Positions 46,615 to 59,230 of a DNA stretch of 64,000 nt are shown here, in pieces (within the stretch, counting starts at the first letter, position 1; each line of letters starts with the position of its first letter). Source of the DNA: Spirogloea muscicola (lineage: Eukaryota; Streptophyta; Zygnematophyceae; Spirogloeales; Spirogloeaceae); the NCBI GenBank assembly GCA_009602725.1, contig WELB01000008.1, positions 431,279 through 495,278 on the forward strand, written 5' to 3'. The position numbers and the translations under genes were made by a program. The notes beneath the pieces are model-generated. The model saw only the letters and a program-made list of their open reading frames with translations, had not been told where the DNA came from and searched no databases.

Positions 46615-47236
46615 GGCTGCCGCCGCCGCGGCCGCCGTGGGGCCTCCGCCGCTGGCTTTGCCACTACAGCGGCACCGAGCGAACAATGGAGTATCCGTCG
46701 TCGCGAGAGCGGCAAGCGGGAACGCAAGTCCACACGCGCACGACGCCCGCCGCCGCCGCCGCCGCCGCCGCCGCGGCCGGCCGCGGCCACGGCCAGGGAC
46801 GGCGAGGAGCTCGAGTGGGACGCAGGCCGGCCGGTCTGCCTGCCCGGCCTCAGCGGGCAGCCTGGTAGGAAGAACACCCGCTCCTCCGGCGCCGTCAATC
46901 GAAAGGCCCAAAGGGGGAGCGGAGACCGTAGAGGCCACCACTAAGCACCACCATTGGCGGCAGCCCGAGCGGACTCGTCTGCGCTCCGGGGCCCTGCCCG
47001 CCAGAGCCGGGCAGGCCCGGGGACTGGGGCCGGCTCGGCCGCCGGATGCACCCCGAGGCTCCCGCCTGGGCTCCATCGGACGGCTCCGAGCGGGGAGGGT
47101 GCTGGGGGCCTGGGGTAAACCCCTGCTCCAAGCACACACACAATCACCAAGCAGGGTTTAAGGCCACCACCCCTCCTCGCCCCCCTTGGCGCCGCGCCCT
47201 GCGGCGGCGGCGGCGGCGGCGTCGCGCGGCGCAGCC
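46615..47236. promoter_or_regulatory. Bidirectional intergenic region with GCC tracts
   Basis: This 0.6-kb space separates the divergently transcribed starch synthase III (-) and eL43 (+) genes. It carries GCC-type triplet tracts near each start (46617-46640, 46747-46783 and 47202-47220). It presumably contains both promoters. Open frames through it are long because of the GC content but show no domain. Confidence 0.55.
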
Positions 47237-48869
<1,633 letters not shown>

Positions 48870-49463
48870 TTTCATGCTGTTCACACTTCAAAGAGTCACA
48901 AAGCATGAAGCATATCCAAAATAGTACCTTTCCACTGTGTGGAACATTGCTGCGATGTCAATTATCATGACCACCATTATACAAGTGTCGTGTCAGATGC
49001 ACATTCATGCATGCTGGATACCTGATCACATAGCAGGCGGAGACACATGCCGATTGTGCTTAAATAAATCTAGGGACATTCAGCTGTTATATGTATCTGC
49101 ATAACCAGGGAGACCATGCAGGCAAGTGTACAAACGGAGCACTTATCTACTGCATGCATGGAATTACACCAATGTCCCGATAGGAGCAAGTGATGTAAGA
49201 TCTGGTTGTTATGAAAGTGCTCCAATGCACAAAAGTGAAGATTTACTCGGCCTGTCCCTACACTGAACGCTGTGTGCACCCCTACTGTATTTGCTGCTAT
49301 GCCAGACTAAACAAGCATGCAACCTTATCATAGTTACACATTATCCTATAACGCGAACCTATGTCATCACCTAATGTTTTGCTAGCACAATAGAAACCAA
49401 GCCTTGTCACTGCTAGTAGATATAGGGCTGGAACGTGTAATCGAGAAGAAAGATTACTATCTA
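48870..49463. other. Intergenic region, nothing recognised
   Basis: Lies between the 3' ends of eL43 and the reticulon gene, which are convergent. AT-richer and without repeat units or coding signal. Confidence 0.6.
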
Positions 49464-50530
49464 TTATCTAGCCTGCTGTTTGTCGACTATTTGGGTCCGC
49501 AGAATGGCGCTTAGTGAGCCAAGACCTGGTTTCAGTTTGCGGCATGTTGCAAATCCCTTGCTCTCGCTGTCTCCCATTGTCTCCCACTGAGGGAAGAATG
49601 GAACTGTGACGAACAGCCATAATACTGCAGCAGCAACAACCAAGCATGAGTTATCTCATAAAAAGTGCTGTTCTACAGTGGCAGTGCAAGGCCATAAGTG
49701 CCGTGCTCCACAGAAGGACAGGCTTGCAATGCATTGCCTCTTACCAATGTATGCAAGAGTTGGACCAGAGAACATTCTCCCCAGAATGGATGCGCCGTAC
49801 AGAAAAGTCACAACCTGCACCAGAACAGTAGACTCAGACCACTAATACTGGGCACATAGATTAACTTCCTGACCCAATTCTACTGCAGTCCATCAACTCA
49901 AAGCACGCTCTAAAATCCAAATGCAATACTAATTGTATTGCAGGCCTAAGAAGAGGAGGGAACATTGCACAAGGTGCTTGCCAGAACATCTAACCTTCGC
50001 AAAGAGCTTGTAATCAGATCCACTCGCTGCCACTCTAAGGACACCCTCTGTTGCGCAGACGGTGTTTGCTAAGCATGCGACAAAGCATGTTGCTGCCTCG
50101 GCTGATAGTTGAACCTCAAAGGGACTCGTAGAGATTCTGCACAAACAAGGCCCCGCAAGTGTGATTGTAGAAGCTCTCTTGTCAAGAGCATGTATGCAAG
50201 CACATATACCATCTTCGCGGTAATGTCAGATGGTGTACATATAACATCCACAGAGACTGTTTCGAAGCACTCACGAGATCTTGAGATGCCGGCACAGTAA
50301 TTTCAGGATGCCAAGAGCGCACACAATGACCAGGAGCATGTCCGCAATCAATGACACAAATGTCCGGTTTGCAGCCATGCAGTGCCAGTAGATGAGGCTG
50401 CTGACAACAAGCACCAGTGCCGCAGCACCAGGCTGCCTCCAAAGATTTACAACGTCCACTGGGAATCAAAATTAAGAGAGAATCTGTCAGCACTGCAATC
50501 TCAGAGCCAGACTATGTGCACATCCGTCTC
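49464..50530 (-). CDS. Reticulon-like ER-shaping protein
   Basis: Predicted membrane protein that bends ER tubules through two long hydrophobic hairpins. Minus-strand exons 50458-50275, 50136-49995, 49814-49745 and 49624-49464 join with consistent phases and end at TAA. Reticulon homology domain features in order: VVNLWRQPGAAALVLVVSSL, first hairpin through ADMLLVIVCALGILK, then SPFEVQLSAEAATCFVACLA, then VVTFLYGASILGRMF, SGPTLAYI and WLFVTVPFFPQWETMGD. The first visible coding exon starts with TG preceded by an intron acceptor. An upstream exon ending GAA at a GTGAGA donor (near 50531) would complete A|TG, giving a start codon split by an intron and a short protein of about 185 residues with almost no N-terminal tail. 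That start is inference; a longer N-terminus encoded further upstream is possible. Confidence 0.75.
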
Positions 50531-51219
50531 ACTTCACCAAACAAAGTGCCTGAAGCACTGCCTGGCAAAAGGCGCAGATGAGTATAAGAAGCTACAGTCT
50601 CCATGTCCGGACCCCTCCCCGCAGCAGGTGCTTGTAGATGCGTCATTGTGCGCACCTGGGCGCAGATTTGATCTGCTGCAGATGTCAGATATCTCCGACA
50701 GGCTGGACTTTGTAAACGGAGCATTGCTGCAGATGAACTCTGAGCTCCGTCGCTCAGCAATCTGCCCCTTGAGGCCGGTCATCGAGCGGGCACCAAAGGA
50801 TGTGCACCGGGCCCACTGGCTGCCAAATTGGCAAATCAGACGCCTTGCCAACTCCACATCGCTGTGCCCGCCATCAAGCACAGCCGCCGGCAGGCAAGAG
50901 CGCCAGAGGCGGAAGCCTGGCCGCGAGCCTGCTGCAAGCGCGCCGGGCCTGATCGACGGGAAGGGCGAGGGAGCACTATGCGGACGAGGCCGAGCGCTGC
51001 ACTGGAGGCGGCACGAGGCGGAGCCGGCTGTGCTGGGAGGCGGCTGGCGGCGACGAGAGCGCGTGGCGCGCGTCAATTGTGGCTCTGCGGCGGCGGTGGC
51101 GGCGGCGGCGACGCCGGCAGTCCGAGCTCAGTACCGCGCGGGGGAGGGGATGATGGGAGGAGGGGGTGGTCAAGCTGGCTTCCTGGCTTCTGGCGCAGGG
51201 AGGAAGATATAATAAGGAA

Positions 51220-51350
51220 GACTATCCAGTGGTGGGCGATGGCTGTGAGGAAGAAATACTTATATTACTGTAAGGCAAAGCCCCAACATGCAGTGAGCTC
51301 CCTTAAAAGGGGGCAAGGGCTGTGTAAAGCCAGCACACAAAGAAAATGTA
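51220..51350 (-). repeat. Degenerate hairpin-repeat units
   Basis: One decayed unit (GTGGGCGATGGCTGTGAGG) and one clearer unit, with AAAAGGGGGCAAGGGCTGTG, then AAAGCCAGCACACAAAG and ATGTACAAGG. The pairing GGGCTG/CAGCCC is partly lost (CCAGCA), so this copy looks old. Confidence 0.6.
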
Positions 51351-51724
51351 CAAGGGCGGACGAGCCCCCAAACATAGGAGAAGCCGGCCGGGCCGCCGTG
51401 ACGGCGGTGCGCTCTCCACGCGCAAAGCGGCGGGGGCGGCGGCGGGAGGCTAATTCCGTGCACACTAGTGTGCCTCGCCTCTCCTCTAATTTTTGCCCTA
51501 GCCTTTGGATCCGTCATGACACCTGTATGCATCTGGCTGGCAATTCACAGCCGATTCTTTAATATCAGCAGCCGTCATCTATTTCTGCTCTGACGAATGC
51601 AAAGGCTCCACAATGCCTATCAGAAAAAGCTTGATGACGTGAAACAGGTGAGCCTGCATACTTGTGCTCTATTCCGGTGAGGGCGAAAGCAGCCTGGCCT
51701 CCCGGCCACATTTCTAAGGGAGAG

Positions 51725-51790
51725 AAGGCGCGCGGGGCGCATGAATTGAAAGGGAGGCCAATTCAAGCCAATACATTGTTCAGGCAGAGA
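51725..51790 (-). repeat. Inverted copy of the GGCTTGAATTGGCC box
   Basis: GAAGGCGCGCGGGGCGCATG, then AATTGAAAGGGAGGCCAATT, CAAGCCAATACATTGTTCAGG. It is the reverse complement of the boxes at about 31240 and 31470. Further copies lie at about 2545-2620, 20815-20890, 52930-52985 and 54060-54130. Confidence 0.7.
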
Positions 51791-51836
51791 AAGGGGCCGT
51801 CAGAGGGCGGGCCCCACGACGGTGTCGCCGGACCGC

Positions 51837-51864
51837 AAACTGCGATACGATCGTATCGCAGTTT
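51837..51864. repeat. Perfect 28-bp palindrome
   Basis: The half-site AAACTGCGATACGA is followed directly by its exact reverse complement TCGTATCGCAGTTT, with no spacer. It sits in GC-rich DNA about 450 bases before the LINE copy. A perfect palindrome of this length is unlikely by chance. It may be a site for a dimeric protein, a transposon end or a sequencing/cloning artefact. Confidence 0.85.
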
Positions 51865-52309
51865 CTCATGGGCGGCCCGACGGCGGGGCCGCCAAGCTGC
51901 GTGCCGCTGGCGGCCCCGCAAGAGCCCCCTCGGGCCGCTCCCCCGCGGCGGGCCCAGTCTGTGAACGGCGGGACAGGGCGAGCCGCCTGACGTGTGGCAC
52001 TGAGCTACCGCAGGCTGGCTGCCCGGTGGGGTCACAGGCCAACTTCTGCCAAGCAACACTGGCGGCGTGGAGGCGCGCGTGCGTGCGGCTGCGGCCCCAG
52101 AAGGGGCCAGGTGAGCCCCATGTCATCTGATCTGATCTCAGATTCATTGGCGGTCAGGTGTTTCCTGCCCCACAAAACCCAGGTGTTGAAAGGGCCGCGG
52201 CTGTTTGCTTAATCACTGTGCTGCTGCCGGCCTTCGTTGAGCACCCTCCTGCCCCCCGGCTTCTCGTCCTTTGGCCCTCCTAGACTGAAGCTCGCTTTTG
52301 TGCGACGGT

Positions 52310-53165
52310 CTCCACGCCCGGCGTGTAGACCTGGTGGCCACCCCACAGGCCGGCGGGCCACGTCTCCTGGACGTGGTGACCACTGATGCCTACGACCGCT
52401 CACACCCAGCTCAATGTGCCACCAAGGCTGGGTATGCGGTCGCCTGCGCTACTGGGCCAAAGAGCTGAAGTACGCCGACCATCCGCGGGAAGACGAGTTC
52501 GTCCCGTTGGCCATTGATACCCATGGGGCGCTGGGCGCTCGGTGGCTCGAGCTGCTCATCCAGCTCGCCCGCCACACCATCGCCCGTCGCTTCCATGGGG
52601 AGCCGGTCGACTTCCCTGCAGTCGGGTCGCTGGCGCAAGTGTATCGAATGCGCCTGGCCGTCTCGCTGCAGAGGTCTATGGCCCGGGCGTTGCACCTTCG
52701 TGCCGGCAGAGCCCTCGCTGCTGCCTCTGGCTCTGGCCAGGGGACCCACTTCAACGAGCCTAGCCTCTCCGACCTGCGGCTGCTTAGCAGAGGTTACTGA
52801 GTGATTCTCCTGTAGCTCTTTGGATTTTGTCCATTCTTTTTTGGCTGGCTTCTGCCAGCCCCTCTCTTCTATGGGCGAGCTTTCCCCCTTTGTGCCATCG
52901 TTTGCACTCCCTGTCCGTTGAATGGACTAATGTTTGACTCGGCTTGGCCTCCCTCCCCAATGCACGCCAAGCGTCTCTATCCCTCTTCTAATTTTGATTA
53001 AACTGCTACATGACCTCGTCCATTGATTGTGTGCTGGCTTTTCACAGCCCTCGCCCCCTTTGGAAGAGCCACGTTTACAATGACAGTCCTAGGGAGAGCT
53101 TCTCTTTTCGGGCTGGCTTTTCCAGCCCCTATTCTCAATGGGCGAGCACTTTCTCCTTTCTCTTT
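52310..53165 (+). mobile_element. LINE tail, best-preserved copy, with 3' hairpin array
   Basis: From about 52330, one frame reads GGPRLLDVVTTDAYDRSHPA, the restriction-like endonuclease-like core. Near 52430 the reading passes to another frame and continues RLRYWAKELKYAD, FVPLAIDTHGALGARWLELL, then ARALHLRAGRALAAASGSGQ and SLSDLRLLSRGY, with stop TGA at 52798-52800. The 3' region carries a type-A hairpin unit (52828-52882, GGCTGGC TTCT GCCAGCC), a decayed GGCTTGAATTGGCC box (52930-52985), a type-B unit (53012-53075) and another type-A unit (53100-53155). This order ties the hairpin units to the element's 3' end. It is 5'-truncated and frameshifted. Confidence 0.72.
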
Positions 53166-53984
53166 TCCACAAGCCATTCTGGGAGATCTTGTCATGCCAC
53201 GGGGTTGCTGCCAATCATTGTCGTAGGCCAGATCAGCAGAAAAACACGAGTAACATGTCAAATATCACGTGGCAGGCAAGCAAATCACATTGAACTTCAA
53301 AATGACATTACCAAAGAGGAGGCTGAATGCCCTGCCCGGGGTCAGACCCAAGCACAATGTATGCAACACAGTGCGAAACTTGACACAGGTGACATGGTGC
53401 ACAGTCAAGAACCTGTGATGTAAAGACATGCCGATAAACATTAGGCGACATGCTTTCAACAACAAAGAAAGCAACACCAGGCGGGTCAACTTCTTAAATT
53501 TTGTGGCTTTAGTGGCATTGGAAACTTTTGCCCTACGAGGCCCTGCTCAAAATATGGTCAGGCTGACAAATACATGCATGCACGAGGACCCAACCCTAGC
53601 GAGCTCGAGTAGTGCATGGATTACAACCGGGGATTCAAGTCTCCACGATGCTCCCTTCTGACTAACGTCCATCTTATTGGACAGGCTTTTAAAGCTGACG
53701 CTATCTCAAGGATGCTTAATGTCACAATATGCTAACCAAGCCAAACAGAAGGTCAACGTTTGACAGGTAGCTGAAATTTGAACACTCTGCACCTGAACTT
53801 GATGATGTGGCTGAAACCTGGGGCAAGGCCCAACTGACCAAGTAATTTGTAAGGGCGACAGCGAGGCCCAAAATTCCATGTAACCAAGGGGCGAATTCTA
53901 AGCACATCACAGCCATTGTCTGAATCTGGGAGTGCAACTTCTACGTTCCCTTAATGGTCGCTACGCTGTCCAGGCTCCGTCAGA

Positions 53985-54130
53985 CTTTGTTCGTCCTCTT
54001 GTGGGCTGGGTTCTCACAGCCCTGGCCTCCTTTGGAAGAGCTGCTACTTCTTTAGCCTGCCCTGCTGAGAGAAGGCGCGCGATGCACATGGATGAAAGGG
54101 TTGCACTTTAAGCCAATGCACTGTTCAGAC
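53985..54130. repeat. Type-B hairpin unit and adjoining inverted box
   Basis: AGACTTTGTTCGTCCTCTTG, then GGGCTGGGTTCTCACAGCCC and TTTGGAAGAGCTGCTACTTC. Directly after it, GAGAGAAGGCGCGCGATGCA begins an inverted, diverged copy of the GGCTTGAATTGGCC box. Confidence 0.65.
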
Positions 54131-54196
54131 AAAGCTAGTGCAAAGGGGCTACAAAGACAAAGCACTATTATGAAGGTGGCTAAGGTAAGAGTGACA

Positions 54197-54300
54197 TCAG
54201 TATTCACGAGTGAGCACATACAACTCTGACAGGCTAACGTTGGGAGCCGAAGCGCCGCCACGAAAGCCGGTGGCCTGACTTCGAGCGCGCCCACACGCTG
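54197..54300 (-). mobile_element. LINE 3' tail, minus strand
   Basis: The minus-strand frame reads ATGFRGGASAPNVSLSELYV, then LTREY and stop at 54197. It is closest to the copy ending at 31406 (GFRGGAPAPQVSLSDLFV), so the two form a subfamily distinct from the LLSRGY copies. Only the 3' end remains. Confidence 0.65.
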
Positions 54301-54474
54301 ATGAATAACCTGTTAGAATATAGGCATTAGCTCCTTTCGTTATTCTCCATACTATTTCAAGTGTCCCACTTAGGGAAGCACCTGTCGCTTCCAGAGGTGG
54401 CTTGCCCGGATCATCAGGGTGACACGTAGACAGATCACACATGTGAGTATGTGCCTCACACCTGTGGACACATC

Positions 54475-54570
54475 AGCTTAACGGACACCTAGGGCCGGCT
54501 CTGCAGCAGGCCCCTGCCCGACTAGCTTAACGGACACCTCGGGCCGGCTCTGCAGCCGGCCCTCCTTGGG
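54475..54570. repeat. Tandem duplication with hairpin, about 50-bp unit
   Basis: Two copies of AGCTTAACGGACACCT, then GGGCCGGCTCTGCAGC. In the second copy GGGCCGGCT and AGCCGGCCC form a perfect 9-bp stem with a CTGC loop. In the first copy the right arm has changes (AGCAGGCCC), so pairing is weaker. Confidence 0.75.
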
Positions 54571-55197
54571 CCCCCGGTGTGCAGACCCGCCGGGACCCAC
54601 TGTGCCCATGTGATTCTGCATTCTTTCTATGTAGGCAAAAGGGGGTCGAGTGAGCTCAAGCTTGCTCACTCTAACAGGAGCCACCGTCCTCCTTCTGCCC
54701 ACCGCTCCTCCTTGCTTGCCAGCGCCCACGCCACCTGCCTTGAGCTGCTGCCGGCCTGCTTCCTGCCGGACCCTGCCGCCATCACCGCCATGGGCAAGAA
54801 GGCTGTCTTTGCTGTGGGCAAGAAGGCGAGGAAGAAAGCGCGGCGCTCCATTCAAGAGCACCGCGTCCTCATCGCCTGAGCCTCAAGCTTCTTCACGGCC
54901 TGAGCCCCAACCGAGTGATGGTGAGACTCTGGGTCCTGGGCATTCAGTTAGCCCTAATACGGCACTAACGAATAGCCCAGCTCAACATAACCAGAGCTTG
55001 GGAGCGCTGCAGAGTAAGCCAGAGCCGCGTTCTGTGACAAGGAACAGCTCGTCGCTCGCGCGTTCCGTCCTACGAGTCGAAGGCTCGGCCCCATGGCCCC
55101 AGGGTGGCCGAGCTGCCAACTGGGAAGAGCTGACGAGGACGCCGTGGTTGCACCAGTCCCCCGGCCCGCGCGGCCGCGAGCTCGCCCTCGAGCCGCC
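54571..55197. other. Region upstream of pterin dehydratase gene
   Basis: An open frame at 54577-54879 (plus) contains MGKKAVFAVGKKARKKARRS, a very basic stretch, but nothing supports it as a gene. The rest is GC-rich and leads into the first exon of the next gene. Confidence 0.45.
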
Positions 55198-57157
55198 ATG
55201 CTCGCCGGCTCCGCCCCCGCTGCCGCCGCCGCCGCCGCCGCTNCGCCGCGCGCAGCTGCCCCGCCGTCGCGCTGCTGCGCGGCCGGAGCTTCGGCCTGGC
55301 CGGTGCGCTGTGGACTGGAGCCGGAGGTGAGCCCCGCCAGCACGGATGCCGGAGACTGCTGACGGCCGCTTCTGCTTGCTCGTATCGATCTCGCAGGCCA
55401 TGTTCAGCTTCCTCCACAGTCTTTTCCTTGGACTTGCTGCGGCCTGAGGTACTTTGAAGGCGTCGCCCGAAGGGAAGTCTGATGTACTTTCACATTCTTC
55501 TCTGCTGCGGTGCCAGGCAGCAAGCTGTCCAACTGGAGGCTCCCTTGCAGAGTATGCAGAAGCGGTTCTTGCTTGGATTCCTCCAAATGCATCAAATTGA
55601 ATCCTGTTGAGCTACTTTACCAATATCACTTGAAACTTGCGCGCCCTTGTCGCACTGGAGATAGAATTTGCTTTGTCAGACTAGACATAGCGTATGTCTG
55701 GTCTGACATTTGCTTATTAGCCAATAAGCAGATTCAGCACGTGTTTCCTGCAGAATAAGGAAGCCCTACGGAGGTCAACACATTCCGCCATGGCGTCAGC
55801 AGGGGCACAAGGAGGAAGTGCAGAAGGTTATGAACAGCTGTTGCACCTCAGTCTTACATCGTCTCTGTTTGAAATCATCTCCAAACATATTGCCCTGCAT
55901 GGACAACCGGTTCGGTAACTGTTTGAGTGAGAGCTATTAGTTAAATATTGCTACTCAAGTCAGATCCGCTTTCTTGTCAGACGTTCTCCAGAAGGGTGGA
56001 CACGCAATGAGAGACGGGCTTCTGGTCCATCAGGTTATTTGTCAGCTCTCATTTGAGAACCAATCTAGTGTTCTCTGTGGCCTATCAGGAGCGACGAAAC
56101 TTGCTGACAAGAAATGCATACCATGTTCTACAAAGGATATGAAGCCACTGGGTCGCGGAGATGCCGAGGCGATGCATGCACAGGTGAGTCGAGGATAAGA
56201 TGCACAGAAGGGTTGCAGTAAGACATTTTTGCTGCCAAAATTGCTGCGCTAAACTCAGACAAAGTGAGATTGAATGGAACGACCAAAACGAGCATGCCGT
56301 GACATGCAGCCATGCAAGTTTTGCTTGGGTGGCTACATATTAGCTAGCTGGCTCGTAAGTTTTTCTCACTTAAGTCAGAAGTACATAGGTCCGCGAGTGG
56401 GACCTTAGTGACGTGGATGGACGACTCCAACTACAGAGGTCTTGGAAAGTTAAAAATTTTGTCAAAGGCATTGAGCTCTTTGAACGGATTGCTACCGTTG
56501 CTGAGGCTGAAGGTCAGTATCTCACTTCTTGAAATAGCCCATCCTATCGGGATTGAGCAATGCTGCAGAGTCACTCATAAACATCTCTTAGTAAGGGGTG
56601 CTCTTTGTGCCAGCGTTCCACTTGCATAGCCTGCAGGATGCAGAGACAATGATTGCTAAGGGTGCTACGTAGTGCTGCGAAAACGACTCAGCTATCACGC
56701 AAAATTTGACCAAAATACAAGTATTGCACCATGCGGCTAGTACTGAAACTGGTCCGCCTTCACACCCCAGGTCATCATCCAGATCTACATCTTGAAGGGT
56801 GGAACAATGTCCGTGTTGAAATTTCTACACATTCAATAGGTAAGAAGTCCTGTCGTACGAGTCTTTGTCAGCTGCAGCCGTCCGATTCATGCTCTCCTGC
56901 TCTACCCTCTGTACTGGTTTGATTAGACCAGTGCTTGCACACAGCAACGGACTACGTTTAGCTCCAGCTCTTCCGCACGACTTGCGATGCTTATGAAGCT
57001 TAGACCTCAGCCAGTTGGAGTAATCAAACATATCTATACTATTTGTGCAGGTGGTTTGACAGAAAATGATTTCATTTTAGCTGCAAAGATCGGTGCCTTA
57101 GACACTGAGGATCTTTTGAGGAAGCCCAAGAATGTCCAGGCAGCTGGGGATGCTTGA
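55198..57157 (+). CDS. Pterin-4a-carbinolamine dehydratase, plant type
   Basis: Dehydrates 4a-hydroxy-tetrahydropterin; the plant enzymes are organelle-linked and act in pterin recycling or folate and molybdopterin metabolism. The catalytic core is in four exons: 56089-56183 (ADKKCIPCSTKDMKPLGRGD), 56389-56512 (LQLQRSWKVKNFVKGIELFE), 56771-56839 (GHHPDLHLEGWNNVRVEIST) and 57051-57157 (GGLTENDFILAAKIGALDTE, stop TGA). Phases agree throughout. The catalytic histidines are in the HHPDLH motif. A candidate first exon, 55198-55326, starts at an ATG and is Ala/Arg-rich like a transit peptide; it contains a single N at 55243 inside a GCC tract and ends at a GTGAGC donor. Exons between 55327 and 56088 are not resolved; one candidate ORF near 55788 starts MASAGAQGG. 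The first exon assignment is therefore tentative. Confidence 0.85.
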
Positions 57158-57281
57158 TACATATCATCGTACCTGTGAATTCACGAGCTCCTGCTCTGTT
57201 TCACATTCTTATTGCTTTCAATGGAAGGCAACCAAGCGGTGGCTGTCCCAAGTTGTCCTGCTTCATTGCCTTCTTCGCCTT

Positions 57282-57365
57282 GCTAGCACCAGAGGTTCAG
57301 CTTCCTGCAGAGCCTCAAAGTTGAGCACCAGAGGTTCAGCTTCCTGCGGAGCCTCAAAGTTGAGC
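57282..57365. repeat. 39-bp tandem duplication
   Basis: Two copies of AGCACCAGAGGTTCAGCTTC, then CTGC(A/G)GAGCCTCAAAGTTG, differing at one base. The near identity implies a recent duplication. It lies just downstream of the pterin dehydratase stop codon, possibly within its 3' untranslated region. Confidence 0.85.
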
Positions 57366-58244
57366 AAGAAGTTTACCAGCCTTCACCACATGCTGCTGAT
57401 GAGCATAACTTGGACCGTGTTTGTCCAGTGCATTCGACTTGTCGACGCTGTAAGTACCCAGCGTCTGCCAGGTGCCTGTAAGCGGTGCCACATTACCTTG
57501 CCTCGGTGAACAAGGATCACACAATCACTGTGTCTCCTTCTGCATAACCAAGTATGTTGTCGCTACAAGTCCCAGGGCTTTAGTGTCAACTTATGCAGCA
57601 GCTGTGCACAGAGTTGCAGGAAGAGTCGCGGACTAATGTGGACTTTGCCGAAATGCGCGGCACCAGTGCTGCTTGGCCATCTACAGACCAACGAATTTGA
57701 GCACTCGTACAATGGCGACGGTGGCTGAGAGAGGTCAGCTCGAATGCCCGATGGACCGAAGAATCGGGCAGGCAGCACAAGCTGAGCAGGTGGGCTCGTC
57801 ACCGAGAGCAAGAGAGCAAGGTGAAGACTAGAAGCAAGTATGTCATGCTCCACACTCTGCTTTTAGCAGTAGCGAGCCCAGCACATGCGTGACGGAGCAG
57901 CGTGGTAGAGGAGCTGCTTAATCTGAAAAGAAACACCAAAGAACTCTTGCATGAAGTGGCCATGGCTGGAAATGGCCAGCCGGCGAGGTGATGTGCAGGG
58001 CGGGTTGGGGAGGGGCCCTGGCCCCAGTCATGTGCAATGCCGGAGCCATGAGAATCGATTAGAAGGTGCACAATGCCCAGCACGGGAGGCCTAAGCCGAG
58101 GCGGTTCAAGCAAATGGCAAAGGGACTGGAACAATGGGGCTGCACAAAGCAAAGGCCGAGTCGACTTCAGGAGGGGCCAAGAGGAGCAGGGCGACAGTCT
58201 GGCACTGCAGGGGCTCCAGTACCCATGAACGAGCTCAAGAAACA

Positions 58245-58375
58245 GCAAATCCAAGGCCATGGCCGTAGAGAGGCCAGCCCAAAGAAATGTACAGGAAAGT
58301 AAGCTAATCCGAACGGGGCGAGGGCTGTGAAAAGCCAACTCTAAAAGACTGGACAAGGTCCGAAAGCTCTGAAGA
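58245..58375 (-). repeat. Two hairpin-repeat units, minus strand
   Basis: First: ATGGCCGTAGAGAGGCCAGC, then CCAAAGAAATGTACAGG. Second: GGGGCGAGGGCTGTGAAAAG, then CCAACTCTAAAAGACTGGAC and AAGGTCCGAAAG. Both retain the CTTGTCCATTCTTT-like flank (inverted) seen in plus-strand copies. Confidence 0.65.
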
Positions 58376-58559
58376 CGAGCAATTGAGCGAGTACCGCGAT
58401 GATAAGGTCTGCAAAGTTGATGGACGGCGAAAGAAGTTGCGCGGTGCGCCTGGATTGCAGGGGAAGTAAGTGAGCAGCCGCGAGCCGGGCAGGCCAACTA
58501 CTTCACTGTCTGGGGAGCTGAGCCGGAGGAGTTCGGGGTTGACGGGAGGGAGTGCGAGG

Positions 58560-58740
58560 GAGGGGTTTGGAATAAATTTCGTGTATATGAAACAAACGAA
58601 GGCCAAATGGGCAAGCACATCTGAAGACCTTTACATAACGTACAGCAGATTGACACGCTCAGAAACCACGGGTCAAAACGTAAAGGTCGCGCTAATCGAT
58701 GCCTGAATACTAGATGTCAGGTATGAAGCCCCTGTTGCCA
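58560..58740 (-). mobile_element. LINE 3' tail, minus strand
   Basis: The minus-strand frame DLYVLTRGF ends in a stop at 58659-58661. The 3' untranslated part (58660 down to 58570) includes TCAATCTGCTGTACGTTATG-like sequence and CCATTTGGCCTTCGTTTG, the same block as at 1.33-1.43 kb and 20.96-21.05 kb. Confidence 0.65.
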
Positions 58741-59016
58741 CCAATTAGAGCTCGCCCTTGGTGCAAGGCACTAGCCTGAGCACGCTGCAAACAGGCGCGC
58801 CGACACTCTTCGTCGCAAGAACAAAGTTAAAGAGGGGTTTGGAACTCGAAAAGCCCCCCCCTTGAGACCGGGGGTTTTTGGCGGGCGGGGTTTTGGGCCG
58901 GGGGGGGGGGGGGGCGCAGATTCGGCCGTTCCGCCATTGGTCCTCCACCCAGGCCCGGGATCTCCCCTCTCCTCGCTTTCTCAGCCGGCCGCCGCCGCCG
59001 CCGCCGCCACAGCCGC

Positions 59017-59138
<122 letters not shown>

Positions 59139-59139
59139 N

Positions 59140-59230
59140 AGCACCCACGGGTGAGTACATACAGATCCGACAGGCTCATTCGGGGGGAGCCGGAGCTCCG
59201 CCACGGAAGACGGTGGCCAACAGAGACAAA
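59140..59230 (-). mobile_element. LINE end abutting the poly-A tract, minus strand
   Basis: The minus-strand frame reads RMSLSDLYVLTRGC before it is cut off at the N at 59139. It belongs with the LSDLYVLTRGY family. Its stop codon and 3' region are missing, replaced by the poly-A tract. Confidence 0.6.

Larger units (their letters stand above)
50540..52300. other. GC-rich intergenic region with repeats
   Basis: Contains a GCGGCGGTGGCGGCGGCGGC tract (51088-51110), minus-strand hairpin units (51220-51350), an inverted GGCTTGAATTGGCC box (51725-51790), a perfect 28-bp palindrome (51837-51864) and a GC-rich stretch. No host gene is recognised; overlapping open frames have no domain. Confidence 0.5.
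53166..54475. other. Intergenic region with hairpin unit and LINE tail
   Basis: 53170-53980 shows nothing recognisable. A type-B hairpin unit lies at 53985-54045, an inverted GGCTTGAATTGGCC box at 54060-54130, and a minus-strand LINE tail at 54197-54300. Confidence 0.55.

Noticed and set aside
46138-47139. Open frame of about 330 codons on the minus strand reaching upstream of the starch synthase start
   Set aside because: The part above 46614 crosses the bidirectional promoter region and triplet tracts and resembles no protein. Only the part from the ATG at 46614 is kept as a likely transit peptide.
54577-54879. Basic peptide frame with MGKKAVFAVGKKARKKARRS
   Set aside because: It looked like a small basic protein, but it lacks a known family, overlaps another equally long frame and starts beside a tandem duplication. 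It is not supported as a gene.
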